The notes below the pieces were generated by a model. It was not told where the DNA came from, made no database searches, and saw only the letters and a program-made list of their open reading frames with translations. A DNA stretch of 64,000 nt from Candidatus Binatia bacterium. Lineage in GTDB: Bacteria; Desulfobacterota; Binatia; Bin18. Of the stretch, positions 63,442-64,000 are shown one piece after another. Every line of letters starts with the position of its first letter. Positions within the stretch are counted from its first letter, which is position 1. A program made the position numbers and the translations under genes. The stretch spans positions 1 to 64,000 of the forward strand of contig JAJEFA010000003.1 of assembly GCA_022820725.1 (NCBI GenBank), in the 5' to 3' direction.

Positions 63442-64000
63442 ATGAAACGTGTCGGGGTCGATGTCGGTGGAACGTTTACCGATCTGATCTATGTCGATGA
63501 GGACAAGGGAGAGGTGGTGGTCTATAAGCTGCCCAGTACACCGGCGGACCCCTCTCAGGCCACGCTCAATGGAGTGGAGGCCTTGTGTGCGCAGGTCGGC
63601 ATTCCGGCCACTCAGATTGACCATTTCTTTCACGGGACGACTATTGCCACCAATATCGTGCTGGAACACGCCGGGGCTCAGGTCGGGATGCTGACGACCA
63701 AGGGGTATCGCGACATTCTGCATATCGCCCGCCACAAGCGACCCTTATCGTTCAGCCTCTACCAGGATGTACCGTGGCAAAAACATCCCCTGGTCCGTCG
63801 ACGCTATCGACGGCCAATTAGCGAGCGCATTATTGCCCCTCAGGGCGAGGTGTTGACCCCGCTTGACGAAGACGAGGTGCGTGAGGCCGTCCGACGACTC
63901 AAACGTGAAGGCGTAGAAGCCATTGCCGTGTGCTTTCTGTTCTCCTTTCTCAACCCAGAGCACGAGCAACGCGCCAAGGAGATCATTCTCGAAGAATATC
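63442..64000 (+). CDS. Hydantoinase/oxoprolinase A (HyuA), N-terminal part, cut by window edge
   Basis: The frame from the ATG at 63442 stays open to the window end, giving 186 residues. It begins MKRVGVDVGGTFTDLIYVDE, the phosphate-binding motif of the hydantoinase A/acetone carboxylase beta family, then HGTTIATNIVLEHAGAQVGML and a late EAIAVCFLFSFLNPEHEQRA. HyuA proteins use ATP to open hydantoin or oxoproline rings, usually with HyuB encoded next. The rest lies right of the window. GAGGAAACAGC precedes the ATG at a somewhat long distance. Confidence 0.88.
   Translation, partial: MKRVGVDVGGTFTDLIYVDEDKGEVVVYKLPSTPADPSQATLNGVEALCAQVGIPATQIDHFFHGTTIATNIVLEHAGAQVGMLTTKGYRDILHIARHKRPLSFSLYQDVPWQKHPLVRRRYRRPISERIIAPQGEVLTPLDEDEVREAVRRLKREGVEAIAVCFLFSFLNPEHEQRAKEIILEEY

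Overview
This 64 kb window is ordinary bacterial chromosome with tightly packed genes and a moderately high GC content. The gene mix is many flavin luciferase-like monooxygenases, CaiB/BaiF CoA-transferases, metal-dependent amidohydrolases, MaoC hydratases, TonB receptors and Rieske/LigAB aromatic oxygenases. That suits a large-genome, metabolically versatile uncultured Gram-negative lineage of the Tectomicrobia/Entotheonella or Binatota/Desulfobacterota type. No rRNA or other phylogenetic marker is present, so this placement is inference. I saw no rRNA, tRNA, CRISPR array, prophage or PKS/NRPS cluster.

Layout. 0-4 kb: the 3' end of an IS5-type transposase, a DMT exporter, a LigAB extradiol dioxygenase pair divergent from a Rieske oxygenase alpha subunit, and a truncated cation-efflux gene. 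4-14 kb: two luciferase-like monooxygenases, two amidohydrolases, a two-domain ABM-like protein, an M24 peptidase, and a cupin / GatC-like / amidase operon. 14-18 kb: a secreted tandem-repeat protein with an LptC-like partner, then a headless XRE antitoxin and a Uma2 nuclease-fold protein. 18-28 kb: an esterase, luciferase-like enzymes, SDR, two CoA-transferases, rhodanese, CMD, DUF429, an HNH pair and a MaoC hydratase.

28-36 kb holds the most notable locus. NurA-like nuclease, HerA-like ATPase, SbcD/Mre11 and SbcC/Rad50 lie head to tail on the minus strand with gaps of about 10-40 bp. This is the DNA-end-resection gene set typical of archaea, here in a bacterial context and flanked on both sides by MaoC-type hydratase genes. 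The HerA-like P-loop lacks the glycine that normally precedes the lysine.

36-64 kb: an ABM monooxygenase with a likely terminator, two tandem TonB receptors, a zinc alcohol dehydrogenase, an MFS exporter, a methyltransferase followed by two membrane-protein genes and a copy of that methyltransferase's first codons, a dihydropyrimidinase, a CoA-transferase, a lipoprotein, a P450, TPR and VOC proteins. Next come a TcuA-like flavoprotein with an isocitrate-lyase-family enzyme, a VapBC pair with a perfect operator palindrome, PrpD / enoyl-CoA hydratase / CMD, SRAP, thiolase, GST, a sodium:amino-acid symporter and the start of a HyuA hydantoinase.

The genes read as uptake (TonB, AGCS), export (DMT, MFS), oxygenase attack (Rieske, LigAB, P450, luciferase-like enzymes), amide/ring hydrolysis and CoA-thioester degradation of varied organic compounds. 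Dispersed hairpins, a split IS copy, gene remnants and toxin-antitoxin genes show ongoing rearrangement.
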